A stretch of 64,000 nt of DNA from the NCBI RefSeq assembly GCF_014645615.1, contig NZ_BMMB01000008.1, forward strand, positions 124,001-188,000. Reading direction: 5' to 3'. Shown piece after piece: positions 11,119 through 18,182 of this stretch (the first letter of the stretch is position 1; every line of letters begins with the position of its first letter). Both the position numbers and the translations under genes were made by a program. Under the pieces are notes generated by a model. It made no database searches. It was not told the DNA's origin and was given only the letters and a program-made list of their open reading frames with translations. The DNA comes from Paenibacillus hunanensis (GTDB lineage Bacteria; Bacillota; Bacilli; Paenibacillales; Paenibacillaceae).

Positions 11119-11301
11119 TTACAGTGTGGAGTTAGCCTGCTTTTTCCAGAGGCGAGAACGGTAATGCACTGTGGCAAGAGACAGATACAGCGCACCAAGT
11201 AATACATTCCAGCCGGTATGCAGACAGAGGAAATTCACAATCATCAGAAAAATAATAATACCAGCTAGCTTGGTATAATAACGGTCAATCCATTGAAGCA
11301 T
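11119..11301 (-). CDS. Small membrane protein, unknown function
   Basis: A 60-residue protein starting MLQWIDRYYTK with two predicted membrane helices (LAGIIIFLMIVNFLCL and WNVLLGALYLSLATV) and a basic C-terminus RSRLWKKQ. The ATG at 11301 has AGGTGG 8 bases upstream; the frame is open further up but without a ribosome site. It lies convergent to the secreted GH32 gene and downstream of the exporter terminator. I do not recognise the family. The coding call rests on the ribosome site and the membrane topology. Confidence 0.6.
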   Translation of the reverse strand: MLQWIDRYYTKLAGIIIFLMIVNFLCLHTGWNVLLGALYLSLATVHYRSRLWKKQANSTL

Positions 11302-11409
11302 GTATTCATCCACCTTATATAAAATAGTATAGTTCACGTTCATCATGCAGCTTCGCCTGTTTACCATTAATATCGGATGAAATGCATAAAGATGAAGATC
11401 AATACAAAA

Positions 11410-11445
11410 AAAGCACATCTTTCCAACACAGGAGAGATGTGCTTT
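11410..11445 (-). terminator. Intrinsic terminator of the Bcr/CflA exporter transcript
   Basis: AAAGCACATCT (11410-11420) pairs perfectly with AGATGTGCTTT (11435-11445). On the minus strand the hairpin is followed by a run of seven T. It is downstream of the exporter gene and beyond the AACGCT tract, so the tract would lie in the exporter 3' untranslated RNA. Confidence 0.75.
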
Positions 11446-11468
11446 GTATGATTTCTAGTATAATTTTC

Positions 11469-11546
11469 AACGCTAACGCTAACGCTAACGCTAACGCTAA
11501 CGCTAACGCTAACGCTAACGCTAACGCTAACGCTAACGCTAACGCT
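11469..11546. repeat. Hexanucleotide microsatellite (AACGCT)13
   Basis: Thirteen exact head-to-tail copies of AACGCT fill 11469-11546 with no interruption. The tract lies between the stop of the exporter gene (11684) and its terminator. On the plus strand it would encode Asn-Ala repeats and on the minus strand Ala-Leu repeats, but neither frame has a ribosome site that makes it a likely gene. Confidence 0.97.
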
Positions 11547-11683
11547 AATGAAGGCATGAAGGTACTACCAGCATTATACAAATAATCCTTAACTGCGAGC
11601 GTCACCCTGTCTATATCGATATCAAAACAAGCCACCGTTCGCAGAAGTCGTTATACTACGTCACATGATATGAAAGGTCAGCA

Positions 11684-12931
11684 TTAGCTCTGTCCAGCCA
11701 TCTTCTTCTGTTGCCCACGAACAAGCACCAGGAAGAACAATACCGCCAGCAGCTCAGCTCCGAAAATTACAACACTCATCGATACTGTTGTCGTACCGCC
11801 TCCCAGACTAACAAGCGGCGAAGCAAGTGCGCCTAGCGTTAGTGGCAGTAGACCGAGCAGTGCAGATGCGCTTCCGGCGGAGTGGCTCTGACTTTGCATC
11901 GCGAGTGACACAGAGGTAGCACCCACCGAGCCGACACAGGCGACGATCAGGAACAGCATACTTGCGATAGCGAATAATCCACCGCCAGCAAGGGAGATCA
12001 GCAGCAACAATAGCGATGCGGTAAATGCAATGCCAAGACTGAGCTTGAGCAGACGATATTCGCCAAAGCGTCCAGACAATCGTCCAGCTAGCTGTGAGAA
12101 AATAATAATTCCTAATCCATTAATCGCAAAAAAGATACTAAACCCTTGCGCCGATACACCGAAAATGTTCTGAATGACAAACGGCGAACCTGCAATGTAT
12201 GAAAACATCGCTGCCATGACAAACGCCTGAGACAATGCAAAGCCGATAAAACTACGATCTCGAATTAGCCGTGCAAAGGTGCGTAATGTCGTTCCAAGTC
12301 CACCTGCTGCCTTGCGATCAGCTGGCAACGTTTCGGGTAGACCAAATAGAACGGAAAATAGCATGATCGCTCCAATTGCAGCCAGAACGACGAATATCCC
12401 CTGCCACGGTACAACCTTTAGTAGTAAGCCGCCGACAACCGGCGCGGCGATCGGTGCTACTCCGTTAATGAGCATGAGTAGCGAGAAGAATCGAGTTAAT
12501 TCGGTGCCAGAATACAAATCACGTACAATGGCGCGCGAGATAACGATGCCTGCCGCTCCCGTAACCCCCTGAATAAAACGAAGCAGGATCAACACCCAGA
12601 TGTTGCCTGTCAAAGCGCATAATAATGAAGAAATAGCGTACAATACTAGCGAAATGAGCAGCGGCATTCGGCGCCCTTTCACATCGCTGAGCGGCCCTAC
12701 AACAAGCTGCCCGAAGGCTAAGCCGAGCAGACAGGCAGTCAGACTGAGCTGAGCAAGGGAGGCATTCGTATGCAGATGATCTGCAAGCGTGGGAAGCGCA
12801 GGCAGATACATATCAATCGATAGCGGCGCAAAAGCAGAGAGCGAGCCAAGGATGAGCGCGATGCCAAGACGGCGCGAGCGAGTCATCGAGGACGCGGACA
12901 ATGTGCCCTTGGATTGAAGCTTATTGGACAT
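11684..12931 (-). CDS. MFS multidrug exporter, Bcr/CflA family
   Basis: A 415-residue transporter with 12 predicted membrane segments. It shows the Bcr/CflA signature SIDMYLPALP in helix 1, the MFS motif A region GPLSDVKGRRMPLL after helix 2, and IVISRAIVRDLYSG in helix 5. It would export drugs or small metabolites by proton antiport from the cytoplasmic membrane. The start at 12931 (MSNKLQ) has GGAAGG upstream; the frame extends to 12994 without a ribosome site. It is transcribed alone, with a -10-like TATAAT on the minus strand near 13010, and ends at the terminator at 11410-11445. The substrate cannot be predicted. Confidence 0.88.
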   Translation of the reverse strand: MSNKLQSKGTLSASSMTRSRRLGIALILGSLSAFAPLSIDMYLPALPTLADHLHTNASLAQLSLTACLLGLAFGQLVVGPLSDVKGRRMPLLISLVLYAISSLLCALTGNIWVLILLRFIQGVTGAAGIVISRAIVRDLYSGTELTRFFSLLMLINGVAPIAAPVVGGLLLKVVPWQGIFVVLAAIGAIMLFSVLFGLPETLPADRKAAGGLGTTLRTFARLIRDRSFIGFALSQAFVMAAMFSYIAGSPFVIQNIFGVSAQGFSIFFAINGLGIIIFSQLAGRLSGRFGEYRLLKLSLGIAFTASLLLLLISLAGGGLFAIASMLFLIVACVGSVGATSVSLAMQSQSHSAGSASALLGLLPLTLGALASPLVSLGGGTTTVSMSVVIFGAELLAVLFFLVLVRGQQKKMAGQS

Positions 12932-13055
12932 AGCTGGCAATTTCCTTCCGTTATCCTGTGGTGCTATACAGCCATACAGGTCATTTTTACACATGATTTA
13001 GTGTAAACGATTATACAAAACCGATAAAGCAAAGATTTCAGCGCTATACATTTCA

Positions 13056-13064
13056 TGCTATAAT
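13056..13064 (+). promoter_or_regulatory. Extended -10 promoter of lipA
   Basis: TGCTATAAT combines a TG extension with a perfect -10. A weak -35 (TTTCAG, 13036-13041) lies 17 bases upstream. A transcript from here would carry both tandem copies of the two-hairpin repeat in its leader before lipA. Confidence 0.55.
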
Positions 13065-13088
13065 AAATCCCAATGATTTATATATCCA

Positions 13089-13150
13089 AGTGTTAGCGAT
13101 TTCCTAACACGAGGTTCAATGAAAAGAGGATTTTTGCAGGGCAAAATATC
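13089..13150 (+). repeat. Two-hairpin repeat, copy 1 (lipA leader)
   Basis: A 62-bp unit. It begins AGTGTTAG, and GTGTTAG pairs with CTAACAC. A linker GAGGTTCAATGAAAAGAG follows, then a second hairpin ATTTTTGC/GCAAAATAT. It is nearly identical to copies at 13161-13222 and 29553-29613. The linker looks like a ribosome site and start codon (GAGG, 4 bases, ATG). Confidence 0.9.
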
Positions 13151-13160
13151 GTACTGCTCA

Positions 13161-13222
13161 AGTGTTAGTGATCTTCTAACACGAGGTTCAATGAAAAAAG
13201 GATTTTTGCGCAGCAAAATATC
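13161..13222 (+). repeat. Two-hairpin repeat, copy 2 (lipA leader)
   Basis: The second 62-bp unit lies 10 bases after copy 1 in the same orientation, with the same two hairpins and the same GAGGTTCAATG linker. Differences from copy 1 fall mostly in the loops and in the variable bases between the arms. It ends 35 bases before the lipA start codon. Confidence 0.9.
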
Positions 13223-13256
13223 CATACTATCTATTGAGGAAGGTAGGTCAAGCATC

Positions 13257-14150
13257 TTGTCTACAAAAGCTAAGCAACCGAAGCCCGAATGGATCAAAAT
13301 CAAGATGACCAACAACGAAAACTATCAGGAAATCAAAAGCATGATGCGCTCCAAAACATTGCATACCGTATGTGAGGAAGCGCGCTGCCCGAACATCTAT
13401 GAGTGCTGGGCGAACCGTACTGCAACCTTTATGATACTGGGCGACATCTGTACGCGTGCATGTCGTTTCTGTGCGGTCAATACGGGGATGCCAACGGAGC
13501 TTGATTTGCAGGAGCCAGAACGGGTGGCGGAAGCAGCTGAACAGATGGGCCTGAATCATTGTGTTATTACAAGCGTGGCCCGTGACGATTTGAAGGACGG
13601 CGGAGCAACGATCTTTGCCGAGACGATCCGCGCGATGCGTCGCCGCCTGCCACTGTGCAGTGTGGAAGTACTTATCCCTGACTTTATGGGTGATATCGAA
13701 TCGCTCAAAATCGTTATGGATGCCAAACCGGATATTTTAAACCATAACATTGAAACTGTTGAACGCATGTCCGATCGCGTAAGAGCGAGAGCGAAGTATC
13801 CGCGTTCGATGGAACTGCTGCGCAATTCCAAAACGCTGCAACCGAACATTCCAACCAAGTCCAGTATTATGCTGGGTGTAGGCGAAGAATGGGATGAAAT
13901 TTTACAGGCAATGGATGACCTGCGTGCCGTGGATTGCGATATTCTGACACTGGGGCAATATTTGCAGCCAAGTCCGAAGCATCTGAACGTAGCTAAATAT
14001 TACACACCGGAAGAGTTTGCAATTCTGAAGGAAGAAGGATTGAAGCGCGGATTCAGCCATGTCGAATCCGGCCCGCTCGTTCGCAGCTCCTACCATGCGC
14101 ATGAACAGGTGAAATCCGCATCCAAGTCGAAGGAGACTTCGACTGTTTAA
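13257..14150 (+). CDS. lipA: Lipoyl synthase
   Basis: A 297-residue radical-SAM enzyme that inserts two sulfurs into octanoyl groups on lipoyl domains. Both iron-sulfur sites are visible: the auxiliary cluster cysteines in CEEARCPNIYEC and the radical-SAM CxxxCxxC in CTRACRFC. The C-terminal RSSYHA motif is present. The TTG at 13257 is chosen because GGAAGGTAGG lies just upstream and the N-terminus then matches the family (KPEWIKIK near residue 10). The frame is open upstream through the two repeat units from an ATG at 13119, so a longer form with a repeat-encoded N-terminus is formally possible but unlikely. It is co-transcribed with yutD, as in Bacillus. Confidence 0.95.
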   Translation: MSTKAKQPKPEWIKIKMTNNENYQEIKSMMRSKTLHTVCEEARCPNIYECWANRTATFMILGDICTRACRFCAVNTGMPTELDLQEPERVAEAAEQMGLNHCVITSVARDDLKDGGATIFAETIRAMRRRLPLCSVEVLIPDFMGDIESLKIVMDAKPDILNHNIETVERMSDRVRARAKYPRSMELLRNSKTLQPNIPTKSSIMLGVGEEWDEILQAMDDLRAVDCDILTLGQYLQPSPKHLNVAKYYTPEEFAILKEEGLKRGFSHVESGPLVRSSYHAHEQVKSASKSKETSTV

Positions 14151-14171
14151 TTGCTGAAAGGCGGGAAGACC

Positions 14172-14933
14172 TTGATTCATATTGGCGGCAAAACCTATGA
14201 ACTGATCAAAGAACACCGGAATGGCTGGAATCAGGAGATTTTCCGTGAACGCTTTAGCGAGGTACTGGATCGGTATGATTATATCCTTGGAGACTGGGGC
14301 TATAATCAGCTTCGTCTCAAAGGCTTTTACCGGGACGGTCACCCCAAAGCGGCAAAGGATAGCTCACTGTCCAGCATGACCGAATATATTAATGAATATT
14401 GCAATTTTGGCTGTGCCTACTTTGTGTTGCAAAAGACAAAGGATGGCCCGGCTGAACCGAAAAACAGCGAAGCTAGCGAACCGCGTGAGCCACGCGAACC
14501 TCGCGAAAAGCCGCAACGCTCCAGCCGCAATCACAACAAACGTGATCGTCAGGACAAGGGGAATGGTGGCAACAAGCAGGGCAAGCAGCAGGCTAACGCG
14601 CAAGCAAACGGCAACGCATCTGCTGGTGCGACAGAATCCGCTGCCCCAGCCCGAGCGAAGCAGCAAGCATCTTCTGCTTCGCCAAATCCAAAAGCATCCA
14701 ATCCGGCAGTTGAAGCTCCCAAAGCCGAAAATGCTCCAAAAGTAGAAACGATCAAGGTTGAAGCTGCTAAAATGGACGCGCCGAAACCGGAAGTTCCTAA
14801 AGTGGATGCTCCCAAGTCGGAAGCACCTAAAGCAGAACCACCTAAATCGGAAGCACCACCCAAAGCGCAGCCGTCTAAAGTGGATGCTCCGAAAACGGAA
14901 TCGGGCGAAACGAAAGATTCGTCCCATTCATAA
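14172..14933 (+). CDS. yutD: YutD-like protein with long low-complexity C-terminal tail
   Basis: About 253 residues. Residues 1-95 match the YutD (DUF1027) family: IHIGGKTYELI, RYDYILGDWGYNQLRLKGF and the ending YINEYCNFGCAYFVL. Known YutD proteins end about there. Here an extra tail of about 150 residues follows: a basic, Asn/Gln-rich stretch (SSRNHNKRDRQDKGNGGNK), then an Ala-rich stretch, then repeated APK/EAPK/VDAPK units. The tail is disordered-looking and resembles nucleic-acid- or membrane-associated extensions. The TTG at 14172 has AAAGGCGG upstream; an earlier TTG directly after the lipA stop has no site. The function of the family is unknown. Confidence 0.85.
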   Translation: MIHIGGKTYELIKEHRNGWNQEIFRERFSEVLDRYDYILGDWGYNQLRLKGFYRDGHPKAAKDSSLSSMTEYINEYCNFGCAYFVLQKTKDGPAEPKNSEASEPREPREPREKPQRSSRNHNKRDRQDKGNGGNKQGKQQANAQANGNASAGATESAAPARAKQQASSASPNPKASNPAVEAPKAENAPKVETIKVEAAKMDAPKPEVPKVDAPKSEAPKAEPPKSEAPPKAQPSKVDAPKTESGETKDSSHS

Positions 14934-14954
14934 AGCGATCGTAGACGATAACAC

Positions 14955-15010
14955 GATAACAAAAAGCCCTCATCCGCCTGTTAGGCATACGATGAGGGCT
15001 TTTTGTTATC
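14955..15010. terminator. Strong bidirectional terminator between yutD and NAD kinase
   Basis: GATAACAAAAAGCCCTCAT pairs perfectly over 19 bases with its complement at 14992-15010, around an 18-base loop. A-runs and T-runs flank the GC core, so it can work in both directions for the convergent genes. Confidence 0.92.
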
Positions 15011-15108
15011 GCTTATACGGCATCTACATACGTACGTGCCAGCTTTGCACAGTTGCTATTCTTTGCTGTGACTACCTATCTGCTGAAACATTACTCAAAG
15101 GTATTCAA

Positions 15109-15918
15109 TCAGCCAAGAAAGGACTGACGCACACGGTTCCAGAATGGATACGGACGATAGCGTGCAAAGCTTACACGTACATTAGACACCTGACAGCGAA
15201 TCGAGATCAGATCATCAATCGGAATGTTCAGATGATCGATCGTTAATTGCAGACGCTGTTGCTTGCGTGAATGAATATCGCAATGATGATGCTTCGGCAG
15301 CATCAGCGATGAGCCGAGTGTGCGATAGACACGGTTATTAATCGAAGCAATCTCAGCAATTTGCAGTGCTTCAATCGTAGGGTGAACCATTGCGCCACCA
15401 AGCGCTTTGTTGTAGGCGGTGCTGCCTGATGGAGTCGAAATACAAATCCCGTCACCACGGAACATCTCGAAAATCTCATCATTAATGTCCACCTGCGCGA
15501 CAATGGTCGTGCCATCCAGACCTTTTAGTGTAAATTCGTTCAATGCGGTATAACGGGACACACCGCTTTTCGCTTGAATCTCCAGATCGACCAGCGGATA
15601 TTTGACAATTTTCGGATTGTTATCGTCACTGTCATCAATCTCGCCTGCCATGAACTTGACCAGTTCCTCCAGCTCATCTGCTTTCCAGTCTGCATAAAAG
15701 CCCAGATGACCGGTATGGATACCGACAAAGGCAAGATCAGGGATATGGTCGATAAACGTATGAAAAGCGTGTAGCATCGTGCCGTCTCCACCGATGGATA
15801 CGACGATCTCCGGTGATTGTGCATCCAGCTCGAAGCCATAACCGGCGGCCAGCTTATGAAACCGTTCACTCAGTTCGATCGATAATTGATCTCCGCGATC
15901 CAGTACATAGTATCTCAA
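15109..15918 (-). CDS. nadK: NAD kinase
   Basis: A 269-residue protein that phosphorylates NAD to NADP in the cytoplasm. The diagnostic GGDGTMLHAFH lies near residue 45. It is followed by GIHTGHLGFYADW, the NExTLKG-like ALNEFTLKG and the STPSGSTAYNKALGG segment, all standard for the PpnK/NadK family. It starts with TTG at 15918 with AAGGAG about 10 bases upstream. It is a single gene, convergent with lipA-yutD and sharing their terminator. The length is normal. Confidence 0.95.
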   Translation of the reverse strand: MRYYVLDRGDQLSIELSERFHKLAAGYGFELDAQSPEIVVSIGGDGTMLHAFHTFIDHIPDLAFVGIHTGHLGFYADWKADELEELVKFMAGEIDDSDDNNPKIVKYPLVDLEIQAKSGVSRYTALNEFTLKGLDGTTIVAQVDINDEIFEMFRGDGICISTPSGSTAYNKALGGAMVHPTIEALQIAEIASINNRVYRTLGSSLMLPKHHHCDIHSRKQQRLQLTIDHLNIPIDDLISIRCQVSNVRVSFARYRPYPFWNRVRQSFLG

Positions 15919-16125
15919 GTTAGGAAAGCTCCTTTATCCAGAATCGTTAACCTGCTCCCTTTTGATGATAATCAATTCTGTGAGCGAACACAATCTTTTT
16001 GCCTGTAATTGCTAAGCAATCCACTTCTTACATCCCATGATAGATCAGAAACGTCCAGAGTTATGTCTACGAAACATAAACGCAATAAAATGAGGTTTTG
16101 TAAAGAGCCTGTAATCTAATTGTTA

Positions 16126-16140
16126 AAGTAAACGCTTACA
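16126..16140 (+). promoter_or_regulatory. cre-like site upstream of a small membrane ORF
   Basis: AAGTAAACGCTTACA matches the cre consensus except at its second position. It is followed by a TATAAT at 16159-16164. This suggests glucose-responsive control of the small gene at 16246. The site is weaker than the perfect cre at 3413. Confidence 0.4.
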
Positions 16141-16245
16141 AAAATGGTTTTATTTCCGATATAATATGATAAAATAAAGACAGAAGTAATCGTCGGAAGT
16201 CAAAAAACAAAGTCAATAACACATTTGAGAATTGGAGTGATCATG

Positions 16246-16347
16246 ATGGGTATTAGTATTATTTCTGGACTTCTTGTGTGTGGTTTTGTATATGTCATCC
16301 GATCCTCTTTTGCACAACCGGGGGAAGAAGACGGCAGCATGTACTAA
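16246..16347 (+). CDS. Small single-pass membrane peptide, unknown
   Basis: A 33-residue ORF starting MGISIISGLLV, with one membrane segment (IISGLLVCGFVYVI), a positive RSSF and an acidic tail QPGEEDGSMY. GGAG at 16234-16237 lies 8 bases before this ATG; a second ATG at 16243 is directly upstream. A TATAAT box and a cre-like site lie about 80-120 bases upstream. I do not recognise the family. Small hydrophobic peptides of this type often act as subunits or regulators of membrane complexes. The gene call rests on the ribosome site, the topology and the lack of any other gene between 15918 and 16698. Confidence 0.55.
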   Translation: MGISIISGLLVCGFVYVIRSSFAQPGEEDGSMY

Positions 16348-16503
16348 GCGTCACACATGCTCATACGGATCGATATCCGTACTGCTGCGCTAACAACAGC
16401 AAGTCTAATCCAAAACAAGTCGCATTTTCTTACGTCGATACGAAGTTGATTTTATAGAACGAATACAGCATATTTGCTATGTAGCATGAGGCTAATCGTA
16501 GGA

Positions 16504-16552
16504 GAGGCTGTTTCTATAGTCCGAATCTGGACTGTGGAAGCAGTCTTTTTTG
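16504..16552 (+). terminator. Intrinsic terminator upstream of the globin gene
   Basis: GGCTGTTTCTATAGTCC folds on GGACTGTGGAAGCAGTC around GAATCT and is followed by T6. It lies about 155 bases after the small membrane ORF and before the globin gene. Between 16348 and 16503 I see no gene, only the presumed 3' untranslated part of that transcript. Confidence 0.7.
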
Positions 16553-16697
16553 TTCGATAATTTGCCGGGATGGATGACCAACCTACCCCTATGAGATGAA
16601 GCTATACAGCTATCCAAAATTAAGCAACTGGCGAGGCATAACCGGTTCAACTATGGTATACTTTTGGCAATGACGTAAGGAAGGTTGGCGATTTCAG

Positions 16698-17075
16698 TTG
16701 AATTATCGTGCATCCCTGTATGAATTGCTCGGCGGTGACGAAGGAATCCGTCGTTTAGTAGAGGCGTTTTATCCTAAAGTACAAAAGGACCCGTTGATCG
16801 GGCCGTTATTTCCGGACAATATTGAGCCGGTTATGGAAAAGCAGTATATGTTTTTATCGCAATTTTTTGGTGGGCCGTCACTCTTCTCCGATCAGCATGG
16901 CCATCCGATGATGCGTGCCAGACATATGCCATTTCCCATTACGCATGAGAAGGCAGATGCGTGGCTTGCTTGTATGAATGAAGCATTGATCGAGGTCGGT
17001 GTGGAGCATGAACTCCGATTGTTTGTTATTGAGCGTCTGTCTGGTCCGGCTCATCACTTTGTGAATACCGATTAA
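16698..17075 (+). CDS. Truncated haemoglobin, group II (YjbI type)
   Basis: A 125-residue 2-over-2 globin. Seen: YELLGGDEGIRRLVEAFYPKV with the B10 Tyr, the PLFPDN turn, QFFGGP and the proximal heme ligand His in RARHMPFPI, followed by the conserved WLACMNEAL helix. It binds heme and O2/NO and is thought to detoxify or sense these gases. The start is TTG at 16698, with GGAAGG 13 bases upstream, slightly far. It lies 55 bases before the DUF2225 gene and is probably transcribed with it. The length is typical for the family. Confidence 0.92.
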   Translation: MNYRASLYELLGGDEGIRRLVEAFYPKVQKDPLIGPLFPDNIEPVMEKQYMFLSQFFGGPSLFSDQHGHPMMRARHMPFPITHEKADAWLACMNEALIEVGVEHELRLFVIERLSGPAHHFVNTD

Positions 17076-17130
17076 ATGAAATGCCGGCTCGTCCGGCTAG
17101 GATAAATTTATAGTGGGGGAAGAATGCCAG

Positions 17131-17847
17131 ATGGAAGATTCTATACAGTTAGAGCCGCTGTATCAAATTAAAGTAAACTGTCCGCAATGCGAAGAGGATT
17201 TTCAGACGAGTCGTGTACGACAGAGTCTCAAGCGAGTGTCTCGTCGAGATTCGGACTTTTGTGCGTATTACCAGCATGAGAATCCTGACTTTTATGTGGT
17301 TCGTGTATGCCCGCACTGTGGATTTGCATCGACAGAGAATTCGATGGCAAAGCTCAGTCCGGCACATAAGCAAAAATATATGAGCGAGATTGGTCGCCGT
17401 GTAGCGAAACGCGATATGGGCGGGCATCGCAGCCGGGAGCAGGCATTAGAGACCTATAAGCTTGCCCTGATGTGTGCGCAAACGATCGGTGACCGTGAAC
17501 GTATCGTCGCCAGCTTTTTGCATCATATCGCCTGGCTGTATCGCTATAATGGTGAAAATGAGCAGGAACAGCGTTTTCTACGCTACTGCCTGGAATCCTA
17601 TATTCGTGTATACGAGCTAGAAAGTGTGGGCGGTAGCGACGCACGTCTGATGTTCCTGATCGGCGAGCTGCATCGTCGTCTGGGCGAATTCAACAATGCA
17701 GTCAAATGGTTCTCGCGTGTCATCAACGATCAGCGTATTACCGATTCAGCGATGATTCGCGCTTCACGTGAACAATGGGTCGTACTTCGTGAGCAGATGC
17801 TTGCTAAAAATCACGAGCTGCCGGATGAGATGAAGGAAGAGAAATAA
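17131..17847 (+). CDS. DUF2225 protein with two CxxC motifs
   Basis: A 238-residue protein of the DUF2225 family. The N-terminal zinc-ribbon-like half has CPQC near residue 17 and CPHC near 58. The C-terminal half is helical with TPR-like repeats (ALETYKLALMCAQTIGDRERIVASFL, EQRFLRYCLESYIRVYELE, GEFNNAVKWFSRVI). The ATG at 17131 follows GGGGGA by 10 bases and is preferred over a GTG at 17113. Its function is unknown; the architecture suggests a metal-bound scaffold. It follows the globin gene in the same direction and ends before the terminator at 17928. Confidence 0.8.
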   Translation: MEDSIQLEPLYQIKVNCPQCEEDFQTSRVRQSLKRVSRRDSDFCAYYQHENPDFYVVRVCPHCGFASTENSMAKLSPAHKQKYMSEIGRRVAKRDMGGHRSREQALETYKLALMCAQTIGDRERIVASFLHHIAWLYRYNGENEQEQRFLRYCLESYIRVYELESVGGSDARLMFLIGELHRRLGEFNNAVKWFSRVINDQRITDSAMIRASREQWVVLREQMLAKNHELPDEMKEEK

Positions 17848-17927
17848 TCAAGCCTGTCATTTTATGGAGTATTGCCGAATAAAACGACAGCAAGCATCCT
17901 ATCCATGATCATCTTCCAATCCTATAT

Positions 17928-17976
17928 AACCGTGTCTGTTCGGCTTATTCGTCGTTCCAGATACGGTTATTTTTTA
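17928..17976 (+). terminator. Terminator after the DUF2225 gene
   Basis: AACCGTGTCTG pairs with CAGATACGGTT with one mismatch, followed by ATTTTTTA. The rest of the gap to 18183 is AT-rich and presumably holds the chemoreceptor promoter. Confidence 0.75.
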
Positions 17977-18182
17977 TAGGTGTTCCTACATAAATCATAG
18001 TATGTTGAAGTCTTTTCCAGATAGGTCAGAATGTTGGCTAATGCGCGATAATCATAGACCTGGATCGTATGGAAATGATTGCTATATAAATATTTATTAT
18101 CTTTAATTTGTAGTATAAATGAATGTTCTCGCCCTGCCGATATACTTCAATATATGAGGTAAAAGACAAAGGAGAATACCCT

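Noticed and set aside
11399..11635. Open frame on the minus strand encoding an Ala-Leu repeat peptide through the AACGCT tract
   Set aside because: The GTG start has no ribosome site, and the frame exists only because the hexamer contains no stop. It lies in the 3' region of the exporter gene.
13089..13222. CRISPR array upstream of lipA
   Set aside because: Only two units of 62 bp with a 10-bp gap, a third copy far away, and no cas genes. The structure is a two-hairpin element.
13119..13256. Long LipA with 46 extra N-terminal residues
   Set aside because: The extra residues are encoded by repeat units, and a good ribosome site precedes the TTG at 13257, where the protein begins as in its family. 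Kept only as a remote possibility.
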